Assembly: GCA_937910235.1 (NCBI GenBank)
Contig: CALENB010000329.1
Coordinates: forward strand, 1-64,000
Direction: 5' to 3'
DNA length: 64,000 nucleotides
Source: an uncultured Myxococcales bacterium
GTDB taxonomy: Bacteria > Myxococcota_A > UBA9042
Numbering within the stretch: the first letter of the stretch is position 1; every line of letters starts with the position of its first letter. This document shows, one piece after another, positions 19,373-32,000 of the stretch. The translations under genes were made by a program, and so were the position numbers. The notes beneath the pieces are model-generated. The model worked only from the letters and a program-made list of their open reading frames with translations, did not search any database and was not told where the DNA came from.

Positions 19373-22300
19373 ATGATGTCCAATTTGCGCTGTCGTGCCG
19401 ACCGGGCCCGCTGGCTCGTGATGGGCGTTGCGTTGTGCGGCGTGTTCGTCGCCTGTGATGATGATCCCACGGACAAGGGGGTTCAAGGTGACGCGGTGAC
19501 GCGGTGGCGCTCGACGTCGGCGCTGGCGACGTCGTCGTCGGCCTCGACTCAGCGGCGGCGCTCGACGTCGTCGCTGACGTGGCAGTCGCGGACGTCGCCG
19601 TCGCCGATGTGGTCGCCGCCGATGTGGTCGCCGCCGATGTCGTCGCCGACGGTGCCTCCAGCCAAGACGGCGCCCTGGCCGACGGCGCGACCGACGACGC
19701 CGCCACGGAAGACACCGGCTCTGGCGACACGGGCTTGGGAGAGGTCGTCGATCTAGACGCCAACCCGGTGGCTTGCAGCGCGAGCAGCGAGTGCCCGCTG
19801 CCCTCCGTGCCCTGTCAGCAGCGCCTCTGCCAAGCGGGCAGCTGCGTCTTTGTCGCCGCGCCTGACGCGTTGGTGTGCAACATCGGCTCCGCCTGCATCA
19901 CCAAGAGCGCCTGTAGCGCCGGAAAATGCGTCACCCTCGCCGAGAAGAGCTGCGACGACGGCAGCGCGTGCACCGAGGACAACTGCAAGATCTCCACCGG
20001 CCTCTGCACCCACACGCCGACCAAAGCCGGGTTTGTGTGTGATGACGGCAACAAGTGCACCAAGACCGCCGAGTGCTTCAGCGGGGTCTGCGTGGCCCAG
20101 GGATTTTTCGCCTGTGACGACGGCAACCCCTGCACGACCGACTTCTGCGATCCCAAGACCGGCAAATGCCTCGCAAAACCGGGCTCCAAGGGCACCGCGT
20201 GCGACGACGGCAACACCTGCTCCTCCGGCGATACGTGCAGCGAGTTCGGCCTATGTGTTGGCGGCAAGAACACGTGCAGCTGCTCGACGACCGCCGATTG
20301 TGCGCTCAAGGAAGACGGCGACGCCTGCAACGGCACGCTCTTCTGTGAACCGACGTCGGGTACGTGTCAGGTCAACCAATCGACGGTGGTGGCCTGCCCT
20401 AAGCTCGCCAGCGGCGCGTGCCAGACGACCGCCTGCAACCCGGCGACGGGCAAGTGTCAGGTCGGTGATGTCGCTAACGGCGCCTCCTGCGACGACGGCA
20501 ACCCGTGCACCACCCCCGACGAATGCGACCAGGGCGACTGCAAAGGCGTGAACAACACGTGTGGTTGTTTGAGCGACGCCGAGTGCAAGGGGCAGCAGTC
20601 CGGCGACCTGTGCGCGGGGCAGCTATTTTGCGACAAAAGCGCGGCGCCGTTCACCTGCAAGGTCAACCCGACGACCGTCGTGGTCTGCGCCACGGCGAAG
20701 GACTCCTACTGCAGCAAGAACACCTGCGAGCCGACCACTGGGCTGTGCAAACCGGTCGCCGAGCCCAACAAAGCGCCCTGCGAAGATGGCGACACGTGCA
20801 CCACCGGAGATTATTGCCTCGCCGGCAACTGCAAGGCGGGCACGGACACGTGCAAGTGTGGCGTCGACAGCGACTGCGCCACGCTCGAGGACGGCAGCCT
20901 CTGCAACGGCACGCTGTTCTGCAATATCGGCACCGGCCAGTGTGAGCTGAACCCGGCGACCGTGGTGCAGTGCCCCACGCTCAACGACACGTATTGCATC
21001 CAGACTGTGTGCGAGCCCAAGACCGGCAAGTGCCAGATGACCGCGCAACACGAGACCAAGGCTTGCGACGACGGCAACGTCTGCTCGGAAGGGGAGATCT
21101 GTAGCAAGGGCGCCTGCACGGGCGGCACCAACGTCTGCAAATGCACCGTAGACGCCGACTGCAAAGACGACGGCAACCTGTGTAATGGCGTCTCGTTCTG
21201 CGACAAGAAGGTCGGCCAGTGCAAACACAACCCGTCGACAGAGATCACCTGCCCGAGCGTGGACGATGACCTCTGCTCGGTGAACACGTGCCTCGCCAAG
21301 ACCGGCCAGTGCAAAGTGCTGCCGCGCAACACCGGCCTGGCGTGCGACGCGGACGGCAACGGCTGCACGAAGAACGACGTCTGCCAGGGCGGCACGTGCG
21401 TCGCCGACGTGAACACCTGCCAATGCCAGAAAGATTTGGATTGCGGCAAGTTTGAGGCCGACGACCTGTGTTCGAAGCTGTACTGCGAGCCGAAGAGCCA
21501 TCAGTGCAAGCCCAACCCCAATACGCAGGTGGTGTGCCTGAAGTCGTCCGACGACCTGTGCGCGGCGAACGTGTGCCAAAAAGCGACCGGTAAGTGCGCT
21601 ATGGAGCCGAGAAATCAAGGTCAGGCGTGCGACGCGGACGGCAGCAACTGCACGGTGGGGGATGCGTGTGACAAGGGTTCGTGCACCGCTGGCACCAACG
21701 CGTGTGGCTGCACGAAGGACGCGGACTGTAAGAGCAAGGAGGACGGCAACCCCTGCACCGGCACGCTGATCTGCGGCAACTCAAAGAAGTGCCAGGTCAA
21801 CCCGGCGACGGTGGTGCTGTGCCAAGCGGGCTCGGATACGTCGTGCATCAAGAACACGTGTGACGCCAAGACGGGCCAATGCGCGCTGCTGCCCATCAAC
21901 TACAAGTCGCCGTGCGGCAAGGGCACGTTGTGCTCTGGTGTGCCGCTATGTGATGAGAAGGGCGGCTGCAAAGGCGGCGTCGTGGTGGACTGTGACGACC
22001 ACTCGCCCTGTACGGTCGACAGCTGTGATGACTACAAGGGCTGCCAGTACAAGGACGTGACGGGCGTGAGCTGCGACGACGGCAGCGTCTGCACGACCAA
22101 AGACCTCTGCGTGAAGGGCAAATGCACCGGCCAGTCGACGCCGTGTTTGGGCGGCACGCCGTGCACCCTCGACAGCTGTCATCCGCTCAAAGGCTGCCAA
22201 TACGAGGCCAAGACCGGCAGCTGCGACGACGGCAACAAGTGCACCGATCAGGAGAGCTGCGTCGGCAAGTACTGCATCGGCACGGCGATCGCCTGCAATG

Positions 22301-25300
22301 ACGGCAACCTGTGCACGACCGACAGCTGCAGCCCCACCAATGGCTGCGTGTTCACGGCCAACAGCTTTGTGTGCAACGACGGCGACCTGTGCACCAAGCA
22401 GGACGGCTGCAAGAGCGGCAACTGCGTTGGGTTGCCGCTGGTGGTCACGGAGGACTGCGCCGACAGCAACCCCTGCACCGATGAGTCCTGCAACGCCCTG
22501 AAGGGCTGCTTGTGGATCAAGACCACCAAGCTCTGTGATGACGGCGACCCTTGCTCGACGGGCGACATCTGCGCCAACGGCGTCTGCCAGAAGGGCGACG
22601 GCGCCAAATGCGACGACAAGAACGGCTGCACCGCCGACGCTTGCGACCCGAAAACTGGGGTTTGCAGCAACCTGCCGCTTGGCAGCACCGTGACCTGTGA
22701 CGACGGCGACCCCTGCACGCTGGGCGACGTCTGCGGCGGTGGCGCGTGCAAGAGCGGCAAGGTCAACACCTGCGACGACGGCGACGGTTGCACCAGCGAC
22801 TCGTGTAGCCCCACCAGCGGCTGCAAACACACGTTTTCCTCCGGCGGCACATGCGATGACGGCAACAAATGCACCAGCGATGACGGCTGCGTGCAGGGCA
22901 AATGCACGGGCACGGTGATCAAGTGCACCGGCGGCTCGGCTTGCACGGTCGACAGCTGTCACCCGCTGCTGGGCTGCGTCTACACGCCGGTCGATGAGCT
23001 CTGCGACGACGGCAACCCCTGCACTGCGAGCGATGCGTGCAAGAACGGCGTGTGCGTCGGCGTCGCGGCCACCTGCAATGACAAGAACCCGTGCACGGAC
23101 GACACCTGCGCCGCCAAGGTCGGCTGCGTCTTCACGGCCAACAGCGCGAGCTGCGATGACGACGACCTGTGCACCAAGCAGGACGGCTGCGCGGGTGGCA
23201 AATGCGTCGGTTTGGCGCTGCAGCTCACGGTGGATTGCGATGACGGCATCTTCTGCACCGACGACCTCTGCAGCAAGACCGTCGGGTGCTACCACACCAA
23301 ACCGAGCAAGCCCTGCAGCGACGATGATCTGTGCTCCACCGGCGACACCTGTAAAGGCGGCGCGTGTGTGGGCGGCACCGGGAACCTGTGCGACGACGGC
23401 AACAAATGCACGCTCGACAGCTGCACCAAGGGTAAGTGCACGTTTGCTATCCCGCCGCTCTATTATCAGTGCGACGACGGCGATCCATGCACGCTGGATT
23501 CACGCTGCGAGCTGGGCGTCTGCTACACATCGACGGCCGGTAAGCCGAACCCGAAGTACAACGCGTGCCCGATCCCCAAGGGCAACAGTGGCTACAACCA
23601 AGCCGCCAACTTCAAGACGTGGTGGGCGACGTGCTGCGACGCGGACGGCAAGTGCTGCGCTAGCGCGGACGATCGGTGCCATCAGAAGGACCTGGTGTTT
23701 GTTCAAGCGTGTAAGAACTGCGCGACGCACCTGAACGCCGTCTCGAACAAACTCAACTGCAACGACAGCAACCCCTGCACCAACGACACCTGTGTGGCCG
23801 GCAAGGGCTGTGTGCATACACCCGTCAGCGGCGCGCCGAGCTGCTCCGACGGCAAGCCGTGCACTGAAAAAGCCGCGTGTAAGGACAGCTCCTGCCAGAA
23901 GACCGTCGACAAGGTCTGCGACGACAACAACCCGTGTACGACCGATGTCTGTATCGCCGGCAAGGGCTGCAGCGCCGCGACGCTGCCGGACGGCGTGGTC
24001 TGCGAGAAGGGCGGCGCGGCGACCTGCAGTACACAAGGGGTGTGTAAGTCGGGGACGTGTGACGGCGCCACCGCGCGACCGTGGACCATCGCGACGCCGG
24101 GCAACCTGCGCAACTGCACAGAGATCGCCGCGATGAGTGATAATGGCTGGCTGCTCGTCGGCATGAAAGAGGTCGACGGGGTCAATCTGCCAGCGTGGAT
24201 GCGGGTGCGCTACAACGGTTCTGTGCTGTGGGAGCGCACCCTCGACCACAAGGCCGAGGGGCAGCTGCTCGGCATGAGCGACGACGGCAAGGGCGCGTTT
24301 TCGGCCGTAGGGCGCACCAAAGACAACACGCTCGGCGGCAATGAGGGGCTCTTTGTGCGCTTTGGCGCCGATCAGCAGGTCACGCATCAGGTCGTGTTCG
24401 CCGGTTTGAAAGAGGAGCTGCTGCAGGGCATCGCCACCACGAAGGACGGCGGCCATGTGCTGGTTGGGCAGACCTCGTCAAAGGGCAGCGGTGGCGACGA
24501 GGGTTGGCTGATTCGGCTCGACGCCAAAGATCAGGTGGTGTGGGAGAACGTGGTCGGCTCCGTGGTGGATGACCAGCTCTTCGCCGTGGCGCTGCGCAGC
24601 GATGGCGGCGTCTTTGCGGCCGGAAACTCGGGCAACTACGCCGGTTGGCTGCTGCGCTACGACGCCGCCGGCAAGCTGGTCGGCGAGAAGCGGCATGGCG
24701 ACAGCAAGACCAACACCTATCGCTTCGATGGCATCAAGCTGTGGTCGGATACCAGCCTCAGCACCACGGGCGACCGCCTGCGGACCTGGAACGACTCGCT
24801 CGACGCCGCCAGCGGCTTCACCATCAACAGCGCCGTCGCCGACATCGTGACGCGACCCAAGGGTGGCTATGGGCTGCTCAATGGCGGTATCCGCATCACC
24901 GACAGCAACCTGGGCGTGACGTGGACGGCGAAGACCAACCCGGGCGGTCAGCGCCGCGTCCTCGCGCCAGATGATGACAGCCTGATCGTCATGACCTCGG
25001 CCACCTGCGGGTTGGTTCGCACCGACGGCTTTGGCAACGTGACCTGCGGCGAGTCAGGCGAGTGTTACTTGAAGAGCTGGGCCGATTGCCAGGACACGGA
25101 CGCGTGCACGAAGGCGGAGACGTGCGGCGCGGGCAAGTGCAGCAACGTCACGACCGTCTGCAACGACAACAAGGTGTGCACGTCTGACAAATGCGACAGC
25201 GCAAGCGGCAAGTGTATCTACACGCCGACCGATGGCGCCGCCTGCAGCTCGACCGACAGCGAGTGCGCGATCGAGGGCGAGTGTCTGGCTGGGGTTTGTT

Positions 25301-28300
25301 ATAACGACAACGTCGTGGCGTGGACCCTGCAGTTTCTGCCCTTCTACGGGTGCTGTGGCGACAACAACAACAGCAGCAACGAGTACCAAGGCACGCGGCT
25401 GATGGCCGTGGCGCCTCGCGCCGATGGCCAGCTCTTTGTTGCCGGCCCCGGGTATAACCGCAACAACACCAACTCGCTGTACGGCAAGCTGGTTCAGGGC
25501 ACTGCGGGTGTGCCGGGCAAGTACAACTCCACGAGCGGGGCGCGCTACAGCTACTTCGACCGCACCGGCGACAGCAACAGCACGTGGGCGACGGACTTCA
25601 GCGTCGTGGGTGCCGTCTCGTTCAAGAACCTCGTGAGCGCCGGTTTGTCGCGCTACAAGCTCCACAGCAGCGAGACCAAGTATGAGTGGCTCACGATGCT
25701 CCGCCTCAACAACGGCAACGGCAAGAGCCTGCGCCTCGGAGGCCACGACACCGAGCCGGTCGATATGGAGGCGACAGGCGACTACACAGCGGCGTCGCTG
25801 GCGCGACACAAGGACGCCGGCAAGTGGGCGACGGCGGTGTATTTCACCCAACACGGCGACGCCAACTCGCCGCTCGGCTGGGACTATCCGCCCAAGTTGC
25901 TGGGCACGGCGGTGCATCACATCGGCGATGACGACAAACCTGTCGGTCTCAGCCCGGTCGAGGACGGCAAGAGCGTCGTCGTCGCCGGTGATGTGCATAC
26001 GAGCGCTGACAAGACTTGGCGCCACTACGCCGCGCGCATCGGCACCGACGGCAAGCTGATCTGGCAGAAGTCTTGGGATGTGGCGAGCTACTCGGCGCTC
26101 AAGGCCGTGGGCTGGAGCCAGCTCGGCGTCATCTTGACGGGGCAGAAGCGCGTCGTCATCTCCGGGACGACGGCCTACTTCATCTGGCTGCGACGGCTCG
26201 ATTCGAGCGGCAACCTGCTCTGGGATAAGTCGTTGACGCCCAGCACCTACGACAACTACGGCTGGGCGGTGGTGCCCAAGCCGAGCGGTTTCGCGGTTGG
26301 CGCGGTGATCGAGAACCAGAACGCGCTGCTGCGCTTCGACAACGCTGGCGCTATGACCGGCGACAAGCGCTTTGGGGGTTGGACGGACAAGCGGCTGGAG
26401 GACTGGAAAGCCCTGCCAGACGGCTTTGTAGCGGCCGGCTGGAAGCAGTCGGGCTCTTCCTACCAAAACAAGTGGAAGCAGAACGGCTTCATCATCCGCA
26501 CCGACCCTTTCGGCAACGCGCCGTGCGACAAGGTCGGCAAGTGCATGGGCAAGAAGTTCAGCGACTGCGACGACAACAATCCCTGCACCGGCGACAGCTG
26601 CGACGCCGCGGTGGGCTGCATTCACTTCGGCGTGAGCGAGGGCGTTGGCTGCCAAGATGGCGATCCGTGTACGGCGGGGAGCGCCTGCGCCAACGGCAAG
26701 TGCGCGGGCGCCACGCCGTTGGCCCAGGCGGCGGCGTGTGATGACGGCGACGCCTGCACCAAGAGCTCAAAGTGCAACTGGGCCAACAAGTGTGTGGGGA
26801 CGGCCGTCTGTGACGACGGCAAGCCGTGCACCGCGGACGCCTGCAAGGACGGTCAGTGCACCCATTCGGCGATCAAAGCGGGCGACGCGTGCGACGACGG
26901 CGACTACTGCACCGAGACGACGACGTGCGACGCGCAAGCGGCGTGCAGCGGCGGCAAGCAGGTCTGCAAAGAGACCGTCGTGATCGACTAGCGCTTCAAG
27001 TGCAGCGGCGACTACAGCAAGTGGTCGTTCTCCGACAATAGCGGCACCCCCGTCGCGGTGGCGTGGGCGGTCGACAAGACGCCGAGCACGCCGACGCCGA
27101 AGGCTGAGGACTGCACGCTCAACCTCAATGACGGCACGAGCTACAACGCAGCTGGCGTGACCTTTAAGTTCAACAATCAGGCGGCGCCGTGGTCGCTGCC
27201 TGCGCTCGGGCAGGTCAAGGCCAGCCTGTGGACGTGGTTCGATGGCGACACCACGGCCGAGACCACGCACTGGCTCCGCGTGCGGATGGGCGACACCGTC
27301 GTGACGACGTGGGACCTCAAGGCGAGCCCGATCGCGGCCAAGCAGTGGGTGCAGCTAGAGGCTGATTTGACGGGCAAATCGCTGGCCGGATCGGCCTGGC
27401 TTGAGGGGGCGTTGCGGCCCGACAGCGCCGGTAACACCGGCGCCGGATGGTTCATTGACGGGGTGAAGATCGTGCATCGCGCACATCCGGATGGGCATCC
27501 TTGTGACTTCGACACCGACTGCAACGACGGCGACCAGTGCCGACCCGACCTGTGCATCAAGGGGCGCTGTGTCAACGACATCAAGCCTGGCCTGATCTGC
27601 GCGGACGGCAACGCGTGCACCGACAGCGACACCTGTGATGACAAGGGCGTCTGCCAGGCCGGCAAGTCCAAGGTCTGCACCGACAGCAACGCCTGCACCG
27701 ACGACACGTGCGATCCCGCGACGGGCTGCATCTTCACGGCGACGACGGATGGCAAGACCTGCGACGACGGCAGCAGCTGCACCGTCGGCGAGAGCTGCCA
27801 AGGCGGGCTCTGTTTGGGCAAGGGCAAGTGCGACGATGACAACCCGTGCACGCTCAACGCCTGCGCGGCCGACGGCACGTGCTCCGCGAAGGCGTTGACC
27901 GATGGCATGTCATGCGATGGCGGTGGGACGTGCAAGCTCGGCGTGTGTGTCGAGAGCACCAAGCTGGGCTGGGCAAAACAGATCTCGGGCAACGGCCATC
28001 GGTACGCCGTCCTGCGTAACAATGGCGAGGTCTGGGGCTGGGGACTGAACAATGGTGGGCAGCTCGGCGATGGCACCAAGACGGCGAGCAGCAAGCCCAT
28101 CAAGGCCTTTGTATCCGGCGCTATCGACGTTTGTGCCGGCGAGTATCTCTCCTGCGCGCTCACGGTTGAGTCGGGTGTTCGAAACGCGCGTTGCTGGGGT
28201 TTCAACCAGTACGGCATGGGCGGCGCCGTCAACAGCGGAGTCATGGCGAGCGCTACGCTCCTGCGCGGCATGCAGCATCTGCGCGACTTGGACACCGAGG

Positions 28301-29049
28301 ATAGGAACACCTGCGGCGTTCGGATGGATGGCACGGTGTGGTGCGTGGGCCGAGGGTACTACGGTGTGCTCAATGGCGTGGCGAATACCCCGGACTCGTA
28401 CCTCGCCGTCCAGGTTCCCGGGATCGCAGAGGCGGTGCAGGTCGCGGTGAGCAGTGACTCGGCGTGTGCGCTCAAAATCGACGGGACTGTCTGGTGTTGG
28501 GGTAGAAACAGCTACGCCGGCATGGGTACGGGCATCGCGGATAGCGATGTTCATAAGCCGTCCCAAGTGGCGACGCTCAGCGGCGTGCGACAACTCGCAG
28601 GCGGCAAGCTCGCGTACTGTGCGGTCAAGTTCGACGGGACGGCTTGGTGTTGGGGCACCGGTAGGTACGGCAGCCTCGGCGATGGCAACACGTCCGGCGG
28701 ATCGAGCTACAGCGGACCGGCGCCCGTGAAGGATCTCACCGCTGCAGTTGAGGTCAGCATTAGCCTCTTCGTCGCTTGCGCCCGGCGCTCAAGCGGCGCC
28801 GTGTCGTGTTGGGGTTCCGGTGGCAATGGCAGCATCGGCAACGGCGAGAACACGACGCAGGGCACGGCTGGGACGACGGTCAAGGGTGTGACCGACGCGG
28901 TGGCTGTGCATGTCGACGAATACTCGGCCTGCGCGGTGACAGCCGACGGCTCTACGTGGTGCTGGGGCGCCGCCTTGCACGGCCAGCTCGGTGATGGCCA
29001 GACCACCACCAACAGCAATGAGCCTGTGCTCGTGACGGGGTCGAAGTGA
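19373..29049 (+). pseudogene. Giant Cys-rich repeat + propeller + RCC1 lipoprotein (copy 1), disrupted by an 8-bp duplication frameshift and an in-frame TAG
   Basis: Lipoprotein start (MMSNLRCRADRARWLVMGVALCGVFVACDDDPTDKG) in frame 2; body ORF 19504-26991 in frame 1; TAG 26989-26991; body continues in the same frame to 29049 with RCC1 repeats. The adjacent paralogue (29046-38399) is uninterrupted. Confidence 0.8.
19487..19502. repeat. 8-bp tandem duplication GGTGACGC x2 causing a frameshift
   Basis: Deleting one unit restores ..DKGVQGDAVALDVGAGDVV.. in one frame. Confidence 0.9.
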
Positions 29050-32000
29050 TGCGGCGCCAACCGCAGCGCCCGCGACACAGGAGGGTGGGGGGCCGCCTCG
29101 CAGGGAGGTGGATGGCCCGTTTCGCGCTGTGCGGGATCGTCGCTTTGGGGCTGGTTTTGTCGGCGTGCAGCGAAGATCCGACCGACAAGGGCGCCTCGGC
29201 CGCCGCCGTGCACAAGGACGCGCTGGTCGCCGATGGGAGCGTCCTCGGCGACGGCGCCGCGCTCGTGGACGGCGCGGTGACCGATGCGCTTGGTCACGAC
29301 AGCGCGACGACCGACAGCGCGACGACCGACAGCGCGCTCGTGGATGTCGGCGAGAACGACAGCGGCCCGGCCGACGTGGTCGTGGACGTGCAGTTGACCG
29401 ACGCGTCCGACAGCGCCGAGGACGCCCTGGCTGACGCGGATGATGCGGCCCCCGGCGACGCGCCCGACAGCGCGAGCGCCGATGCGGCGGTGGATGTGGC
29501 CGCCGACGTGGCGCAGCTCGCCTGCAAGACACACACCGATTGCCCCGAATCGACGGGGCTCTGCGTGACGATGGCTTGCGTGAGCCAGCTCTGCACCGTC
29601 GTGCCCGTGGATGAGGGCTTGAGCTGTAAGCCCGGCACCGCGTGCGTCACCGCCGCCGCCTGCCTGAGCGGTAAATGCGTCACCCAAGCCGTGAAGGACT
29701 GCGGCGACGGCAACAGCTGCACGGCCGACAGCTGCACGACCGCCACGGGCACCTGCGCCACCGTCGCCACCAAGGACGATTTCGCCTGCGACGACGGGAC
29801 GCTCTGCACCAAGACGGCGACCTGCTTTCAGGGCGTGTGTATCGGCAAAGGCCAGCTCGACTGCGACGACAGCGACCCCTGTACGCTGGACGCCTGCGAC
29901 CCCAAGACCGGCATCTGCCTGCATCCGCCGCTGAAGACCGGCGCGCCGTGTGACGACGGCAACAGCTGCTCAAAGGGCGAGACCTGCGACGCCAAGGGCC
30001 AGTGCGGCGGCGGCAACAACACCTGCAAATGCTCCACAAGCGCGGACTGCAAGGCCCTCGAAGACGGCGACCTGTGCAACGGCATCTTGTACTGCGACCC
30101 CAAGAGCGGCACGTGTTTGGTGAACCCGGCGAGCGTGGTGGTGTGTGACGACGTCGCGACGGGGCCGTGCCAAGCCAACCTCTGCGCGCCCGCGACCGGC
30201 AAGTGCGCCGTGGCTAACAAGCCTGGCGGAGCGGCGTGTGACGACGGCAACCCGTGCACGACGCCAGACGAGTGCCACAAAGGGTTGTGCGAGGGCCTCT
30301 CGAACACCTGCCAGTGCGTCTCGGATTTCGACTGCAAGTCGTCCCAGACGAGTGACCTGTGCGCGGGCCAGCTGGTGTGCGCCAAGAGCCAGAGCCCCGC
30401 GGTCTGCGTGGTGAACTACAGCAGCAAGGTGACGTGCAAAGACGACGGCGACACGGCGTGCAGCAAGAACACCTGCGACCCCCAAAACGGGGCCTGCAAG
30501 CTGGTGGCGCAACCAAACGGCAGCAAGTGCAGCGATGGCGAGGTGTGCACGGTGGCCGACGCCTGTTTGGCGGGTAAATGCAAACCGGGCAGCGACACGT
30601 GCGCCTGCACGCAGGACAGCGACTGCGCCAAGCTCGAGGACGGCAACCAGTGCAACGGCGCGTTGTTCTGCAACCTGGGCAGCGGTAAGTGCGACGTCGA
30701 CTTGGCGTCGGTGGTGACCTGCCCGACCGACAAAGACACGGTCTGCGCCGCGGCGGCGTGCCAATCGGCGACGGGCAAATGCGAGCTGCTGCCCCGCAAC
30801 GACGGCGCGAAGTGCGATGACGACAACAGCTGCACGACCGATGACGCCTGCGTGGCCGGCAAATGTCTGGCCAAGACCAACACCTGCGCCTGCACAGCGG
30901 ACGCGGACTGCGCCAAGCTTGAAGACGGCGACGCTTGCAACGGCCTGCTCTACTGCAACCTCGCGAGCAAAGAGTGCCAGCTCAACCCGACCACCTTGGT
31001 GACCTGCCCGACCGTCGACGACGGCTTCTGCCAGGTCAGCACCTGCATCACCAAGACCGGCAAGTGCCAGCTCATCCCGCGCAACGACGGCAAGACGTGT
31101 GACGCCGACGGCAGCGCGTGCACGACGCCGGACGTCTGCAACGGCGGCGCCTGCCAAGCTGGACCGAACACGTGCCAGTGCCAGAGCGACAAGGACTGCG
31201 GCAAGTTTGAGGCGGACGACCTGTGCAGCGCGCTGTACTGCGATCTGCTGCTCAACCAGTGCAAACCCGATCCGACGACGGCGGTGTATTGCGCCAAGGT
31301 CAACGACACGGCTTGTGCGACCAACACGTGTGACATCAAGACCGGCAAGTGCGCTGTCGTGCCGAGAAATCAGGGTTTGGCGTGTGACGCGGACGGCACC
31401 AACTGCACCAAGGGTGACGCCTGCGACGCCGGCAAGTGCGGCGCTGGGTTGAACGTCTGCCAGTGCCAGGTCGACAAGGACTGCGCCGCGCTGGAAGACG
31501 GTGACCCCTGCAACGGCACGCTGGTGTGCAGCCAGGCCAAGACGTGCGTGGTCGACCCGAGCACCGTGGTGACGTGTCAGAACGCCGGCGACGACAATCC
31601 GTCGGGGGAGGCGGTCTGCAAGCGCAATCAGTGTGATGCGAAGACCGGAAAATGCGCCGTGTCGCCAGCGAACCCGAACACGATCTGCGGCAAAGGTACG
31701 CTGTGTTTTGAGGCCCCAGCCTGTGACGCCAGCGGCGGCTGCAAGCAAGGCAAGGCGATCCCTTGCGACGACGGCAGCACCTGCACGACCCAGGACCTCT
31801 GCGTCAAGGGCGTGTGCACCGGACAAACCAAGGTCTGCGATGGCGGGACGCCGTGCACCAACGCGAGCTGTCATCCGCTAAAAGGCTGCGAATACGAGGC
31901 GCGTAAGGGCAGCTGCAGCGATGGCGACAAGTGCTCCGTGTCTGGCGAGTGCGTCGGCCTGCAGTGCGTGGGGGTGCCGTTGGTGTGTGGCGACAACAAC

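Noticed and set aside
19504-29049. Genetic-code recoding of TAG as sense codon
   Set aside because: TAG is clearly the normal terminator of many intact genes here (e.g. 16867, 18098, 19048, 50420, 60066), so wholesale recoding is not supported; internal TAGs more likely nonsense mutations or context-specific readthrough.
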